From: Sipunculus nudus
Taxonomy: Eukaryota; Annelida; Sipuncula; Golfingiida; Sipunculidae
NCBI GenBank assembly: GCA_026874595.1
Contig: CM049312.1
Span: 24,981,956 to 25,045,955, forward strand
Reading direction: 5' to 3'
Length of the DNA stretch: 64,000 nt
Shown: positions 46,601 through 54,420 of the stretch, piece after piece
How the letters are laid out: every line of letters starts with the position of its first letter
How positions within the stretch are numbered: the stretch's first letter is position 1
Notes under the pieces: model-generated
Seen by the model: the letters and a program-made list of their open reading frames with translations, nothing else
What the model was told of the DNA's origin: nothing
The model's database searches: none
Translations under genes and position numbers: made by a program

Positions 46601-48688
46601 TCTTTCGATTATAGGGAGTGGGATAAGCTGACGTTACGCGATTATGGCGAACCTGCACGGGATTTGCTTACGTTACGTGACCTAGGAAACCTGCACGAGT
46701 TAGGTTGACGTTTCGTGACCCTGGCAAGCCTGCACGAGATAAGCTGACGTTACGTAACCTATACAAACCTGCACGGGATAAGCTGACGTTCAGTGACCTA
46801 GGCAAACCTGCACGGGATCAGCTGACGTTACGTGACAATGACGAACCTGCACGGGATAAGCTGACGTTAAGTGACCTAGGCAAACCTGCACGACGTAAAC
46901 AGAAGGGGGTCCAGGGGGTCCGGACCCCCCTTTTTTATACAAAGAGACCTTTTTGGGGGGTTCCAGACAAACATTTTTGGTCCTAGGGACCTTATTTATG
47001 GTTTTTTATAAGTCTTCCTGGGCTGGACCCCCCCCCTTTCCTTAATCCTTGATCCCCCCCTTATAACATGACCATGGCAAACCTGCATGGGATAGACTGA
47101 CGTAACGTGACCTTGGCAAGCCTGCAAGGAATATTCTGACGTTACGTGACCATGGCTAACCTGAACGAGATAAGACTTATCACAAGAAAATAACATAAGA
47201 ATCTATCAAGTTGTCCTGGTTATCCGGTTTTTAAATTGCAATGAAAAGTCACGTTTCAAGTTTTCAACGCTCCAAATATTCTTACCACCATGAGCCTAAG
47301 GTAGGATAAAATATTCTTTAATCCATGCCACAACACTTCACAGCGGATTGGCGAGCCTCCTTCTCTAGCCCTCATTTTTTATTCCACATATCAGCATGCG
47401 AAAATGGTGTCAAACAAGCCAAACCAGGATCGGATATAAAGAGTGATGCCATGTGTTTATCATATGTGGATTGTTTTAGGGCTGGGTCATCTCCAGAATG
47501 ACGAATATAAGATCAAGGCATGCTAAATTCAAATATAAGATTTGATTCTTTTCAACCAAATTGTATATGAAAAATAAAAAATATAAACATAAAATAAACT
47601 ACAGGTTCATTCTCTGCTCGACAGAGGGCGCTCCGTTCTTCCTGATCACGTGTGCTTTGGCAGGTCTGTCTGCTGTTCTTCTATTACTCCTTGTCGTCTT
47701 CACTATAAAGAGGTAAGGCTTATGTAAAGGATAACGTTATAAAATGTACTTATGATGCTCCTTGTAGAGAGCAACTCACCCAAAAAGGTATATATCATCT
47801 GCTTGGTAATTATTAACTCTTTAATAATATACTAATTTAATGACATATTATATGCACATACCCATCAACAATACACACACACATAACAAAGCTGGTGTTT
47901 TTGTCGGATTCTCCTGTTTCCTCAAGCTCCAGACACTAATGATAATTATTTGTACAATCCAAATAATCCAAGGTAATAAAAAAATGAAGTTTTAATTAAA
48001 TACATTGCAGCAAGAGAAACAAGAAATCTGTGCTAAAGTCACTGCCGGCCCGAAACGGTAAGAATAATATAAACAATTAGATACATATAATTATATATAC
48101 GTCATTTGAATAGAAAACCAATATACCTGAAATTACTTAGCAGAATACCCATTAAAGATGTCGGTTAAAAAAAATATATAAATATGCCAAAAGTCTGTTA
48201 TATTCTTATTATCTTTGGTTGATACATACACATAATTTCGACCGAGACCAAACTATCGGAATGATTTTTTGTACATTACATAAATATTTTTACTTTTTAG
48301 ATTTCGTATGTTTTAGCTTTGCTAGAGAGATCAGTAAATATGGAGGCAAAACTTAAATTAAAACTTGCTCTCCATATTGAAAAAATAAATGTTTGTAGAG
48401 CTTGACCCGGTCAGTTTTCGAAATATAAGTGACAACCAAGCTAACCAGGATAGACTGGATGGCATGGACGTCCAGGGAGTGATGGAGGAAGATTATGATT
48501 GTATAGGATCCGTGCAGAACTTGGCCCGCGGACCAGCTGATCCAGAACCGGATCAGGATATCTACGAGAACGTCGCGTGTGATACGTCGCCCGGGAGTCA
48601 GGATGACGGCGAAGACTACGAAAATTTTGACGGTAATTATACTCCCAATAAGCGGACCGCCGTTCAGAATCCTTATCTGTTCAGATAG
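34513..48688 (+). CDS. CUB-EGF single-pass membrane receptor, MEGF/scavenger-receptor-like (13 coding exons)
   Basis: Coding exons: 34513-34573, 35255-35391, 36537-36756, 38373-38501, 38827-38955, 39966-40106, 42530-42658, 43876-44010, 45531-45665, 45954-46082, 47625-47712, 48011-48057 and 48399-48688. Every intron is GT-AG, phases match at each junction, and the total is 1,770 nt, giving 589 residues plus a stop. Predicted layout: signal peptide about 1-20; CUB about 24-139; seven EGF-like repeats at 140-182, 183-225, 226-272, 273-315, 316-360, 361-405 and 406-448; transmembrane helix about 452-474; cytoplasmic tail to 589. Extracellular CUB plus EGF repeats suggest ligand or particle binding, and the tail has two YENx motifs. 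An eighth EGF exon (44498-44628) is frameshifted and left out. The family resembles MEGF/Draper/SREC receptors, but orthology is not established. Confidence 0.85.
34880..35075 (-). mobile_element. tRNA-type SINE-like element in intron 1
   Basis: On the minus strand GGGTTCGATCCCC (35,028-35,040) is a good RNA polymerase III B box. Further along, CTCTCCGGGTCCTCTGGCTT resembles the conserved central segment of several marine-invertebrate SINEs. A convincing A box and a terminal repeat were not found, so borders are approximate. Confidence 0.5.
35255..35391 (+). CDS. Receptor exon 2: first half of the CUB domain
   Basis: The acceptor TTCTTCACAG/GA and donor GGCAAG/GTAAAA bound 137 nt running from phase 1 to phase 0. 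It encodes GYGCPSYERTLSG through ENCRWKLNVPSGK, with the first two CUB cysteines (Cys-Pro-Ser and Asn-Cys-Arg) and the CxW motif. No copy of this exon exists in the paralogous block near 62,000, but a decayed piece of its 3' end lies at about 37,005-37,140. Confidence 0.85.
35560..35985. other. Intron 2, first part: nothing recognised
   Basis: No repeat or exon is seen until about 35,885. From there the sequence CTTTATCTTTATATAAATGT matches 62,275-62,300 of the paralogous block, which shows that intron 2 itself was duplicated. Confidence 0.5.
35990..36490. repeat. 34-bp minisatellite made of exon 3 splice-junction copies
   Basis: About 13 units of about 34 bp have the consensus GACTGTGCAGCTGACCTTTA followed by TATTATTATTTACT or TACA. 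The first 18 bases after the G match the first 18 coding bases of exon 3 (ACTGTGCAGCTGACGTTC) with one difference, and several units carry an AG directly before it, as in TTTACAG/ACTGTGCAG. The array thus looks like repeated copies of the intron 2-exon 3 junction. A larger array lies at 62,375-63,010 before the paralogous exon. Confidence 0.9.
36537..36756 (+). CDS. Receptor exon 3: second half of the CUB domain
   Basis: 220 nt from acceptor CAACCAG/ACT to donor CTACAAG/GTACC, phase 0 to phase 1. Encodes TVQLTFPSFSTEKGFDRLSM through SGFKVTYQLQ. FDRLSMYDG has the Tyr-Asp-Gly of CUB strands, and FRFTSDSSNTDSGFKVTY is the usual CUB ending. The second CUB cysteine pair is absent, as in two-cysteine CUB domains. 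The exon at 63,055-63,274 has the same length and phase. Confidence 0.9.
36757..37004. other. Intron 3, first part
   Basis: Mirrors the sequence after the paralogous CUB exon: GGATGAGATGTAGTATATCT and CATTAATAAGTACAAGGTAA have counterparts at 63,370-63,435. No exon is seen. Confidence 0.5.
37005..37140 (+). pseudogene. Relic of the CUB exon 2 end plus intron 2 start
   Basis: GATGGAAGTTAAATGTTC and CCTGGCAAGGTTAACCTCTG match the end of exon 2 and its donor (35,365-35,400), and the following bases match the start of intron 2. The donor GT is preserved but only the last 10 or so codons remain and there is no acceptor or CUB start. It is a decayed internal duplication within intron 3. Confidence 0.7.
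37560..37700. repeat. Poly-C runs in intron 3
   Basis: Two C-runs, at about 37,567-37,589 and 37,679-37,693, lie in a C-rich stretch. The corresponding position of the paralogous block (63,630-63,720) is also C-rich. Confidence 0.8.
37700..38340. other. Intron 3, last part, partly shared with the paralogous block
   Basis: 38,160-38,330 matches 63,790-63,935 (GTGTGCGCTTCAGTTGTTAC and GATTTTCTTCTCCGTTCTTA words). Open frames on the minus strand have no domain. Confidence 0.5.
38373..38501 (+). CDS. Receptor exon 4: EGF-like repeat 1
   Basis: 129 nt, phase 1-1. Encodes CPRRTWGPGCKNSCSVNC and on to CSCNMGFTGSRC, with the eight cysteines of MEGF/SREC-type repeats. A (TA)n tract starts 10 bases after its donor (A/GTAAGGAGT). 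Confidence 0.85.
38512..38567. repeat. (TA)n microsatellite next to the exon 4 donor
   Basis: A nearly pure TA tract begins 11 bases downstream of the exon 4 5' splice site. Frames reading through the exon into this tract are artefacts of an unspliced reading. Confidence 0.95.
38827..38955 (+). CDS. Receptor exon 5: EGF-like repeat 2
   Basis: 129 nt, phase 1-1, from acceptor GTTGTAAG/CT to donor GAAACGG/GTAAAC. Encodes CRPGYYGVGCKRSCGRGC through CSCLPGFKGTKC, with eight cysteines. The polypyrimidine tract is short but AT/T-rich. Confidence 0.85.
39109..39337. repeat. Two (TA)n microsatellites in intron 5
   Basis: TA tracts at 39,109-39,156 and 39,295-39,337 are separated by 138 bp of ordinary sequence. 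Confidence 0.95.
39399..39868. repeat. Near-perfect 234-bp tandem duplication in intron 5
   Basis: 39,399-39,632 and 39,633-39,868 both start TCCTGTCCGTGTTTGCGCTA and end AATTATACATCC. I see only a few differences (for example GTAAATATTCC versus GTACATATTCC), so the duplication is very recent. Confidence 0.9.
39966..40106 (+). CDS. Receptor exon 6: EGF-like repeat 3
   Basis: 141 nt, phase 1-1, from acceptor TTTACAG/TT to donor ATCA/GTAAGT. Encodes CDPGTWGRGCMNQCPMTC through CRPGYLGNHC, slightly longer than the neighbouring repeats because of extra residues (NPNSCSSDDGRCRTGC). Confidence 0.85.
40107..42529. other. Intron 6: microsatellite, minisatellite and G-run, no further exon found
   Basis: It contains (TA)n at 40,626-40,675, a poly-G run at about 40,919-40,937 and a minisatellite of about 48 bp at 41,160-41,405. 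I looked for further EGF-type exons on the plus strand and found none. Confidence 0.6.
41160..41405. repeat. About 48-bp minisatellite in intron 6
   Basis: About five degenerate units with the core GTAGTGTGAGGTAGCGGGTA followed by TAACAGCATAGCAAGATAA. The minus-strand frames of 61-120 codons over it repeat SHYTYLAMLSYPLPHTT-like peptides, are caused by the 3n unit length, and are not genes. Confidence 0.8.
42530..42658 (+). CDS. Receptor exon 7: EGF-like repeat 4 (type B)
   Basis: 129 nt, phase 1-1, after TTTTTATTACAG. Encodes CPAGTYGQRCQSQCSPGC and CNSATGECQCRPGFKDQLC, with eight cysteines. It shares the GC-RDTCN-TGECQCRPGF pattern with exons 9 and 11. Confidence 0.88.
43180..43590. repeat. 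About 41-bp minisatellite in intron 7
   Basis: About ten degenerate units with the core GGTATTACGGTTAGAGCAAT then GGACTCATGATTCAGACA. It has no coding relevance. Confidence 0.8.
43876..44010 (+). CDS. Receptor exon 8: EGF-like repeat 5 (type A)
   Basis: 135 nt, phase 1-1, from acceptor ATTTAACAG/AG to donor CCCAAG/GTCAGC. Encodes CASGEWGEDCVKRCPVSC and CDKTDGSCTCKPGYHGRTC. It is most similar to exon 10, with which it shares CA-GEWG-DC-K-C and PCDKT/SCDKT. Confidence 0.88.
44498..44628 (+). pseudogene. Frameshifted EGF exon (type B), expected to be skipped
   Basis: Acceptor TATCACACAG/AG and donor GACGAAG/GTAAGT are good, but the exon is 131 nt instead of 129. The extra two bases lie in CCCCCTGGGATG, so after NFKCSPW the frame shifts. 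The proper remainder (RDTCNASTGECQCRPGF) is still readable in the new frame. Because flanking exons are phase 1-1, skipping it keeps the protein in frame, whereas including it does not. Confidence 0.8.
44640..45530. other. Intron before exon 10: no repeat array, one CTCF-like word
   Basis: No exon is seen. ACACCCTCTAGTGGACA at 45,180-45,196 resembles the cassette found in satellites A and B. A small plus-strand frame at 44,756-44,956 has no recognisable content. Confidence 0.5.
45531..45665 (+). CDS. Receptor EGF-like repeat 6 (type A)
   Basis: 135 nt, phase 1-1, from acceptor ATATTTGCAG/AG to donor TCCAAAG/GTAACT. Encodes CAGGEWGVDCLQKCSINC and CDKTNSVCSCKSGFHGNAC. It pairs with exon 8 in length and sequence. 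Confidence 0.88.
45954..46082 (+). CDS. Receptor EGF-like repeat 7 (type B)
   Basis: 129 nt, phase 1-1, from acceptor TTCTACAG/CC to donor GAAATAG/GTAAAC. Encodes CSPGTFGSVCKFQCYPGC and CNPSTGECQCRPGYKGRLC. It is the closest relative of the frameshifted exon at 44,498 and of exon 7. Confidence 0.88.
   Translation, partial: PVPLARSGLCVSSNVIRDVETPVTHQQGSVSVDLGTKAVCVK
46330..47180. repeat. 39-bp minisatellite with CRE/E-box-like words, split by a GC-rich insert
   Basis: Units of about 39 bp repeat GACCTAGGCAAACCTGCACG then GGATAAGCTGACGTTACGT. A non-repetitive G/C-run insert lies at about 46,895-47,050. The open frame across 46,705-46,986 (KPARDKLTLRDL-type repeats) results from the 3n unit length. 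Each unit holds TGACGTTACGTGACC, close to CRE/E-box words; function is unknown. Confidence 0.85.
47181..47624. other. Rest of the intron before the TM exon
   Basis: No repeat or exon is seen. A first acceptor-like TACAG at 47,600-47,604 would put the transmembrane segment out of frame; the next AG (CGACAG, to 47,624) gives the correct phase. Confidence 0.5.
47625..47712 (+). CDS. Receptor transmembrane exon
   Basis: 88 nt, phase 1 to phase 2. Encodes EGAPFFLITCALAGLSAVLL and continues LLLVVFTIK, a single hydrophobic helix of about 23 residues followed by basic residues encoded by the next exon (SKRNKKS), as expected for a type I stop-transfer signal. The acceptor was chosen because only CGACAG/AG keeps the frame. 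Confidence 0.85.
47713..48010. other. Intron 11
   Basis: A plain AT-rich intron of 298 bp with no repeat or exon seen. Confidence 0.6.
48011..48057 (+). CDS. Receptor juxtamembrane exon
   Basis: 47 nt between ACATTGCAG and the donor CGAAACG/GTAAG, phase 2 to phase 1. Encodes KRNKKSVLKSLPARN, a basic juxtamembrane segment directly after the helix. It is too short to stand out as an open frame and is supported by splice sites, phase and charge. Confidence 0.75.
48399..48688 (+). CDS. Receptor last exon: cytoplasmic tail
   Basis: Acceptor TTTGTAG/AG, 290 nt to TAG at 48,686-48,688. The tail is acidic and has EEDYDCIGS, DQDIYENVACD and GEDYENFDGNY. The two YEN motifs (18 residues apart) fit the pTyr-x-Asn pattern bound by the Grb2 SH2 domain. 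The spacing and the missing Leu/Ile do not fit an ITAM, and no NPxY is present. No AATAAA follows within 500 bp; the first is at about 49,245, inside a repeat. Confidence 0.85.
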
Positions 48689-49127
48689 GAACATCCTGCC
48701 TGGACACTGGATTATAAAAAGCACAGAGACTATATCAAAATTTTCCTAAATGCATGATAAATATCGGCTTTTGCGCGGTGCGAATGTATGTTGCTTGACT
48801 TCTATGTACTAAATACCAGGTAACATAAACTTTTTTTTTTTAAATCAAAGCAATCCGCATATATACATACATACAGATGTATGTAAACGTATGCGCTCCA
48901 TGCATGCACGATGTAGTATCTAGCAAACCATGTGAAGTGGATAATATGTCGGTCACGATCTACGCATCATGGTAAAAAAGTTTAAAGTCTGGTCTACAGG
49001 TCAAATCAGAAATGTTATCATCACTGTTAAGTAATACGAAAGCAAGGAATTGGTTATACATGGAGTTTTTGTTTTTGTGCGGAAGGCGAAGACAATTACA
49101 ATGTAAGTAGGATATAAATATAGATGA
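48689..49127. other. 3' flank of the receptor gene
   Basis: Probable 3' UTR and spacer. No canonical AATAAA, but TATAAA and ATAAAT words occur at 48,713 and about 48,757. No repeat is recognised. Confidence 0.4.
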
Positions 49128-49415
49128 TAACATCCATTAATAATTAAGTCCTATTTTGTTCAGTGACTTACCTGCAAATGTTAAAATCCATACTATGAGT
49201 TCAATACTGTCAATGTTAAATGCAGTTTTTTTTAATGATGAAACAATAAATGCATTTAAGTCCATTACATTTTTTATCAAGTTTTTTTTTCTTACTTATT
49301 GCAATAAAGATATATCTTTAATGACATAATTACACTGCATTAATTAACAAATACTGGGTAAGACTTTACCTGGTGTTCCCACCATTAATGAAAAGGTATG
49401 GCCACATGTCCCCGA
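49128..49415. repeat. Left half of the 755-bp dispersed repeat
   Basis: Matches 26,125-26,410 (TGCAGTTTTTTTTAATGATG, CCTGGTGTTCCCACCATTAA and others). It ends at CCACATGTCCCC; the right half of the same repeat lies 4.5 kb downstream at 53,930 in the same orientation. Confidence 0.75.
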
Positions 49416-50923
49416 TCCAATTGCTCCCATGCGTGATTACAACCTAAACACACGATAACTGCTTACACATGTTATGTCTTCCACAGTTTATACATTTCAC
49501 TGGGCGCAAGAAGGGTCCAAACTGAAATAAAATGACTCCCCGTTGTTTTAGTACATTTATTTTGGTTAAGGAGTCTTTCTTTGAGAAACTTACTTAAAAA
49601 ATAAACGCATTGTCCATAATTATGGTTGCATTATCAGTTAAAGCATATCAGATAAAAAAGCCATCTATAGCACAATCAATCAAATGAATCACGAAGGTAT
49701 AGTCCAGACCGGTAAAAGGATGAGCTGTCTGTTATTTTGACAATTTTTTTTTACTGGACAGGACCAGTTCACGATGCCTTAGCCCTTCCAAACATGGGTG
49801 TTTTTTGGTAAGGACGTCACGGAATAAGTAAGTTTTGTAAGCATGCGCGTGTAAAATGTAAAAATAAAGTCTTTCGTTGAAATGTAGCAAAATTAGATTT
49901 TGAATTATGACAGCCGAGACAGGGTTTTCATGGCCTCCCAACAATCCCTATATAACTGGGCGAGTCTCCATTTGAATAAAACAAAATCCTCTTGCGGAAG
50001 TAACGGCACATATCTTTAAATATTAATAGAGGACATATGAAAGATTCTTTTATGTCAGAGGTGAAAAAACTTGCTATCGATGGCCGGGGCAGTTGAAATA
50101 AATAAATACTTCCCAATTTGTTTTAATATCCTGGTTTTAGTCTTACCCTACATGAAAATATTATCGTCCAGGAACGTATTTTCTTTTCATTGACTTCGGT
50201 TGTCTATTGATCTTGTAAAAGGATTGTAGAGAAATGGAGGAAGTCAATGAAGAACAATGTGGAAAATATATATGCGAAGCAAAATAAACATTCATTGAAT
50301 AAATTGTTCACAAGTATACTTATAAATTTATTTTGTCATTATCTTAAGTCAACATCAGATGTCATGCTCTGTCTTTTCCAAACACAGAAACTTAAATAAA
50401 TGATACGAAAAAGAGCTTCCGTCTTTCAGCCATCAGAATCAGGAACAACCTTCCAGCCCTTTTTTTCAAAGGGTTCAAGTTTCAGGTGGTCCGTGCTAAA
50501 ACGTTTCGCTATGCTATATGTTATCAAAGACCAGGATGGCAAACCTTGCTGTTAAGTTGGGTTAATTACCTGATTGCAGATGACTTTGGTGTTATGTTCA
50601 AACTCGATGTAGTCCGCCCCTCCGTTGGTCAAGCAAAAACGTATCAAACCCCACCAGGACGGTATGCCTTCCTCTCCGTTTCATGTGCATGTGAATTAGT
50701 GTACGAGTTTGTTGTCCGCAACATAGCTCACGCAGTCATGAACGGAATCTGATGACAGTTTCAATGTTTCCTGGAATGGGTCAATGAAGAATTGATCAGA
50801 CTGATGTGGACCCAGCTCATGATCCAGGTTGGGGTATGTAATCAAGGAAAATTCACAAATGTACAGTTACTTGTGCACGAATAAATCTGAGAATATGGGT
50901 ACCTACAGCCCAGGGTTTCAAAA
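49416..50923. other. Gene-free stretch, no recognised gene
   Basis: Open frames of up to 88 codons show no domain. The part near 50,770-50,900 matches the dispersed family at 25,090-25,210. It lies within the 4.5 kb that separates the two halves of the dispersed repeat. Confidence 0.4.
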
Positions 50924-51394
50924 TAGGGCTGGGTATTACCTACAAATATTGCGATACTGGGTAGCGTATTGTGATACGTATCAGGATATTTTCATTGTAA
51001 TAAATTTATAAAAAAATGAGGTTGTTTTCTTTATTTTATTAAACCTATTAATTTGATTATCATTGATAAATCTTAATTATGTTGAATATAGTGATACCAA
51101 TACGTCCTCGAGCAGACATGCATATATCTATTGTATATCAGGCCAACGTCCTACTAAACGTCTAAAGATGCAGTCGTGGCTTTTACTTTAAGCCCGTCAA
51201 TAATCCCAACCCATTAAGATGTCTATACATTTGTACCAGTATCATAATTTGTCTATATCTTTTTTTTTGTAAAAAAAAAATGTTATAGGTACACTTAATA
51301 AAATATCCATATTTGAAAACTGTATCGCGATAAGCAATATGCGATTTTAACGTATCGCGATACATCGATGCACAGATAATATCGCGCAGCCCTG
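50924..51394. mobile_element. hAT-type MITE with 8-bp target duplication
   Basis: The left end TAGGGCTGGGTATTA and the right end, read inverted, CAGGGCTGCGCGATATTA are terminal inverted repeats. TTTCAAAA (50,916-50,923) and TTTCAAAG (51,395-51,402) flank it as an 8-bp target duplication with one change. Inside, TATCGCGATAC-type words recur near both ends. The 471-bp length and lack of a transposase fit a non-autonomous hAT element. Confidence 0.85.
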
Positions 51395-51402
51395 TTTCAA
51401 AG

Positions 51403-53929
51403 TATGAACAACATGAACATTCGGCAGTACTTACCGTCATCTTCTGTAGGCTTTGTGGGGGAAATTATTCACAGTTTGTTTCCACACTGAAAAATAATAT
51501 AATTATAAACTGTAGTAAAAGTGAACATCTTGTATGAAATATTAATCGGGGTAATCCAACCTTGTGCACATTGGTGACTGAAAATTAATTACAAAGAAAG
51601 GTGTCAGGTATTCCATTACTTGCATTGAAAAAGTCACCAAAATAAGGGGACCTATTGTATCGTATAAAAACAATGCTATTCAAGTTGAACATATATGTCT
51701 AATTTTAAGGCCAACCATATAGTAATGCTTTGGTCTGTAATTTTTCTCAAAGCTGAAACATTACAGTGGCAGTAACTGTTAATAAGTATAAGTGACATTA
51801 CTAAAGAACTGGTTTGTCGATCGCTCAATCTTTGCATGGTGATAATCGTAAAGGTTTAAATGAAACGGGTACCATAAGTTTGACAGACCGAAAGAAAATA
51901 CGTTTTCCTGGAACACGGAGGAGGGTCTGATTCTTAGGGTGTGACCAAAGCGTGATTACTAAATTACAGAAGTCTGATGATCTAAAAGTATCACTCAAAG
52001 TATTACACATACCTATCTGTTTTGTTGTCCGGCTCACCTTTGCATCATTATCGTATAGCGGTGACAATATTCCACCTGCATTGCTCAATGCAGTGTGTGC
52101 TGTCAGAAGGAAAGCCTTTCACATAATATGAGGTGTGTCCTACCAATCCCTAAGCTGGTATTGGTAGATCATGTCAAACTGGGTAATGGATACAATCAAA
52201 TGATTCGCGAACGGTTTCTACAGTTAAGCTACGCAAGGAGAAATGTAGATCTGTTGTTATTCTTTATTAGCTCAAAAGTCTTGCAATGCCAGAATGCTTG
52301 AATCTGACGAGTCATGCTAATGGGTGCATTTAAGGGTCTTCTTCGTGTACAGAAATCCCTAGGGGCACTCTTCAGGGAGAAACCTAGCAAGAAGACCAAT
52401 GCCCCCTGATGTCGGAGGGGTGTCCCCTTACACATTTGTGCGGAAAATGCCAATGCAAATTATCTTTTTCTTTCCTACTGTTACAAGGCCCCTTTAAGAT
52501 AGTGGGTACCTTGCAACGGGCGAGAAGTTTACGGGGATCGTACTCACCCTTCACTAACATACCAATCGATTAAACGACTTCCATATAAAGTTCACTTTAT
52601 TTATTATGTTCCAAAATCTAGCACAGTATCCGGTAAATAAACATACATCGTAGCATACATATCTAGAAAGTTGACCTCGTTCCAGTTGTTCCGAAATATA
52701 CTGTAAAATTACGGCCCGTGTGTAATATGGCCTACAAGTATATGGCGGTGGTGCGCTATTATTCGACGTTCTTAAGTTCTAAGAATAAAGGTTGGCATCT
52801 CGGACTTTAGACAAGCCTACGCTATCGCCGAGCAAATGTTATTTATACGTATGAACGAATCATACATAATTTCCTACTAAAAGAATCTAATGATAGGGGC
52901 GGCTCTTACAAAATAGTCGTATCTGAAGGTCCGAATAGTGCCGCCCGCTCTCTAAAATGAAAACGTGCTTTTTATACGCGGAATGGAACATGCTTTATAT
53001 ATAATGCATCACCATTATTGCATCAGTGGCAAAGCTTTCTCTGGTTTGCTCTTACGGGTGCTTACGGGTCAAGGTGACATACAATACATTACATCCTATG
53101 TATACATAAACCAATTCACATCTGTGGTGACCATTAACGGGACGGGAAACTACACATGTATATGAAAATAGCGTATATGTGTACGGAACGTTGTTACAAA
53201 AATAAAGAAATATAAAGATATATCTGGATACCATTATACGTTATTTCACAAATATTTATACGAGTAATATATGCGAGTAACACTTGGAATGATAAAAAAT
53301 TTCCATTCTTCGTTTAATAAAAAAATACCAAGACATTAAATAGAAAGGCTAAAAACACCTATAATGTGCCCTTTTCCATGACTCCCCATATTCTTACAAC
53401 AGTCTTGTTAAAATACAAATGTCTACACTGAGTTATGTTATCTTTCAGATAATATTTTCATTTCAAATGAAATATCCCGAGCTGGGGGTGGGATGGTTGT
53501 GAATGCCTCGCGTTCAATTTATGTATCAAGTATCAGTGTAAATGTTTATGAGTTCAAAATAAAATATATTTGCTTGTACTATTATTAACAATTAAAACTA
53601 CAAGAACCTCTACCTACAGGCAATCGTTTTATGTTGTGTCAAATTATTTCAAGTAAATTACTCAAAAAATAATATATGGTTTAACATATAATTTGTTTTT
53701 AAATAATATAATTACTTGAAATTGAATGAAATTATTTATTGAATTAAGAACAGTTATAAGTAAACAGAATGCATACAAATAATCATTAATTCCTAAATTG
53801 AATTGATGTAGCCTTGAATTAAAGCATGATTTGAGGATGTTGTTTTTAAACAAAATAATCGCAGTTTATTCAATTTTTTTTTTATCTTAAAGCTCCCGCC
53901 TTTCCAATAAAAGCAACAGAATATAAGCT
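51403..53929. other. Gene-free stretch, no recognised gene
   Basis: Open frames of 60-87 codons on both strands show no recognisable domain. The region 53,640-53,880 is very AT-rich. No tandem array or RNA gene was seen. Confidence 0.4.
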
Positions 53930-54420
53930 TTTGGAACAGTTGCTGTATTTCTGCTGTGATTGTACTCAGATTATGCTGACAAGGGGAGCAGCAAATCAGC
54001 AGATGTTACTACCTGCTGGTTTATTCTGCTCCATCTCTGGTGAGACAATGCCCATAGTGAAATAAGATTTCTTAAGTTTGTAGAACAGATTTGGAGCATA
54101 TATTGATTCACTGCCTTTTTTTTGGTTGAGGATCTAGTGTACAATTAAATATAATTCTATACAAATTGGAAAAGCAGATTCATAGCATACGCCGAAAGGT
54201 TTGCTGACGTAAACCACGGTAATTACTAATTACCAAGCCCCACCCCCTCTCCTAAGGCCCGACCAGCATTTTATCGCCACCTGATTTTACTATTTAAGTA
54301 GAAAAAAATATCCGAATTTCTATGACAATCAGGCCTGAAATCCTATATCATTTTGTCTGACATAGGGAAATGTCATAATACACATTTCCTTTGATTGCTA
54401 AATAAAAATTTAGACTGAAA
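53930..54420. repeat. Right half of the 755-bp dispersed repeat
   Basis: Matches 26,410-26,880: CTGCTGTGATTGTACTCAGA and CAGATGTTACTACCTGCTGG, then CAATCAGGCCTGAAATC. It starts at AAGCTTT, the point following the place where the left copy at 49,415 stops. Confidence 0.75.

Noticed and set aside
46705-46986. Plus-strand frame of 93 codons with KPARDKLTL repeats
   Set aside because: Product of the 39-bp minisatellite; it sits in an intron and lacks splice or domain evidence.
47605-47712. Transmembrane exon starting at the first AG (TACAG, 47,604)
   Set aside because: From phase 1 this reading hits a stop before the helix; the next AG at 47,623-47,624 keeps the frame.
48500-48660. ITAM or NPxY phagocytic motifs in the receptor tail
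   Set aside because: The two YENx motifs are too far apart and lack Leu/Ile at +3, and NPY is not followed or preceded in the NPxY pattern.
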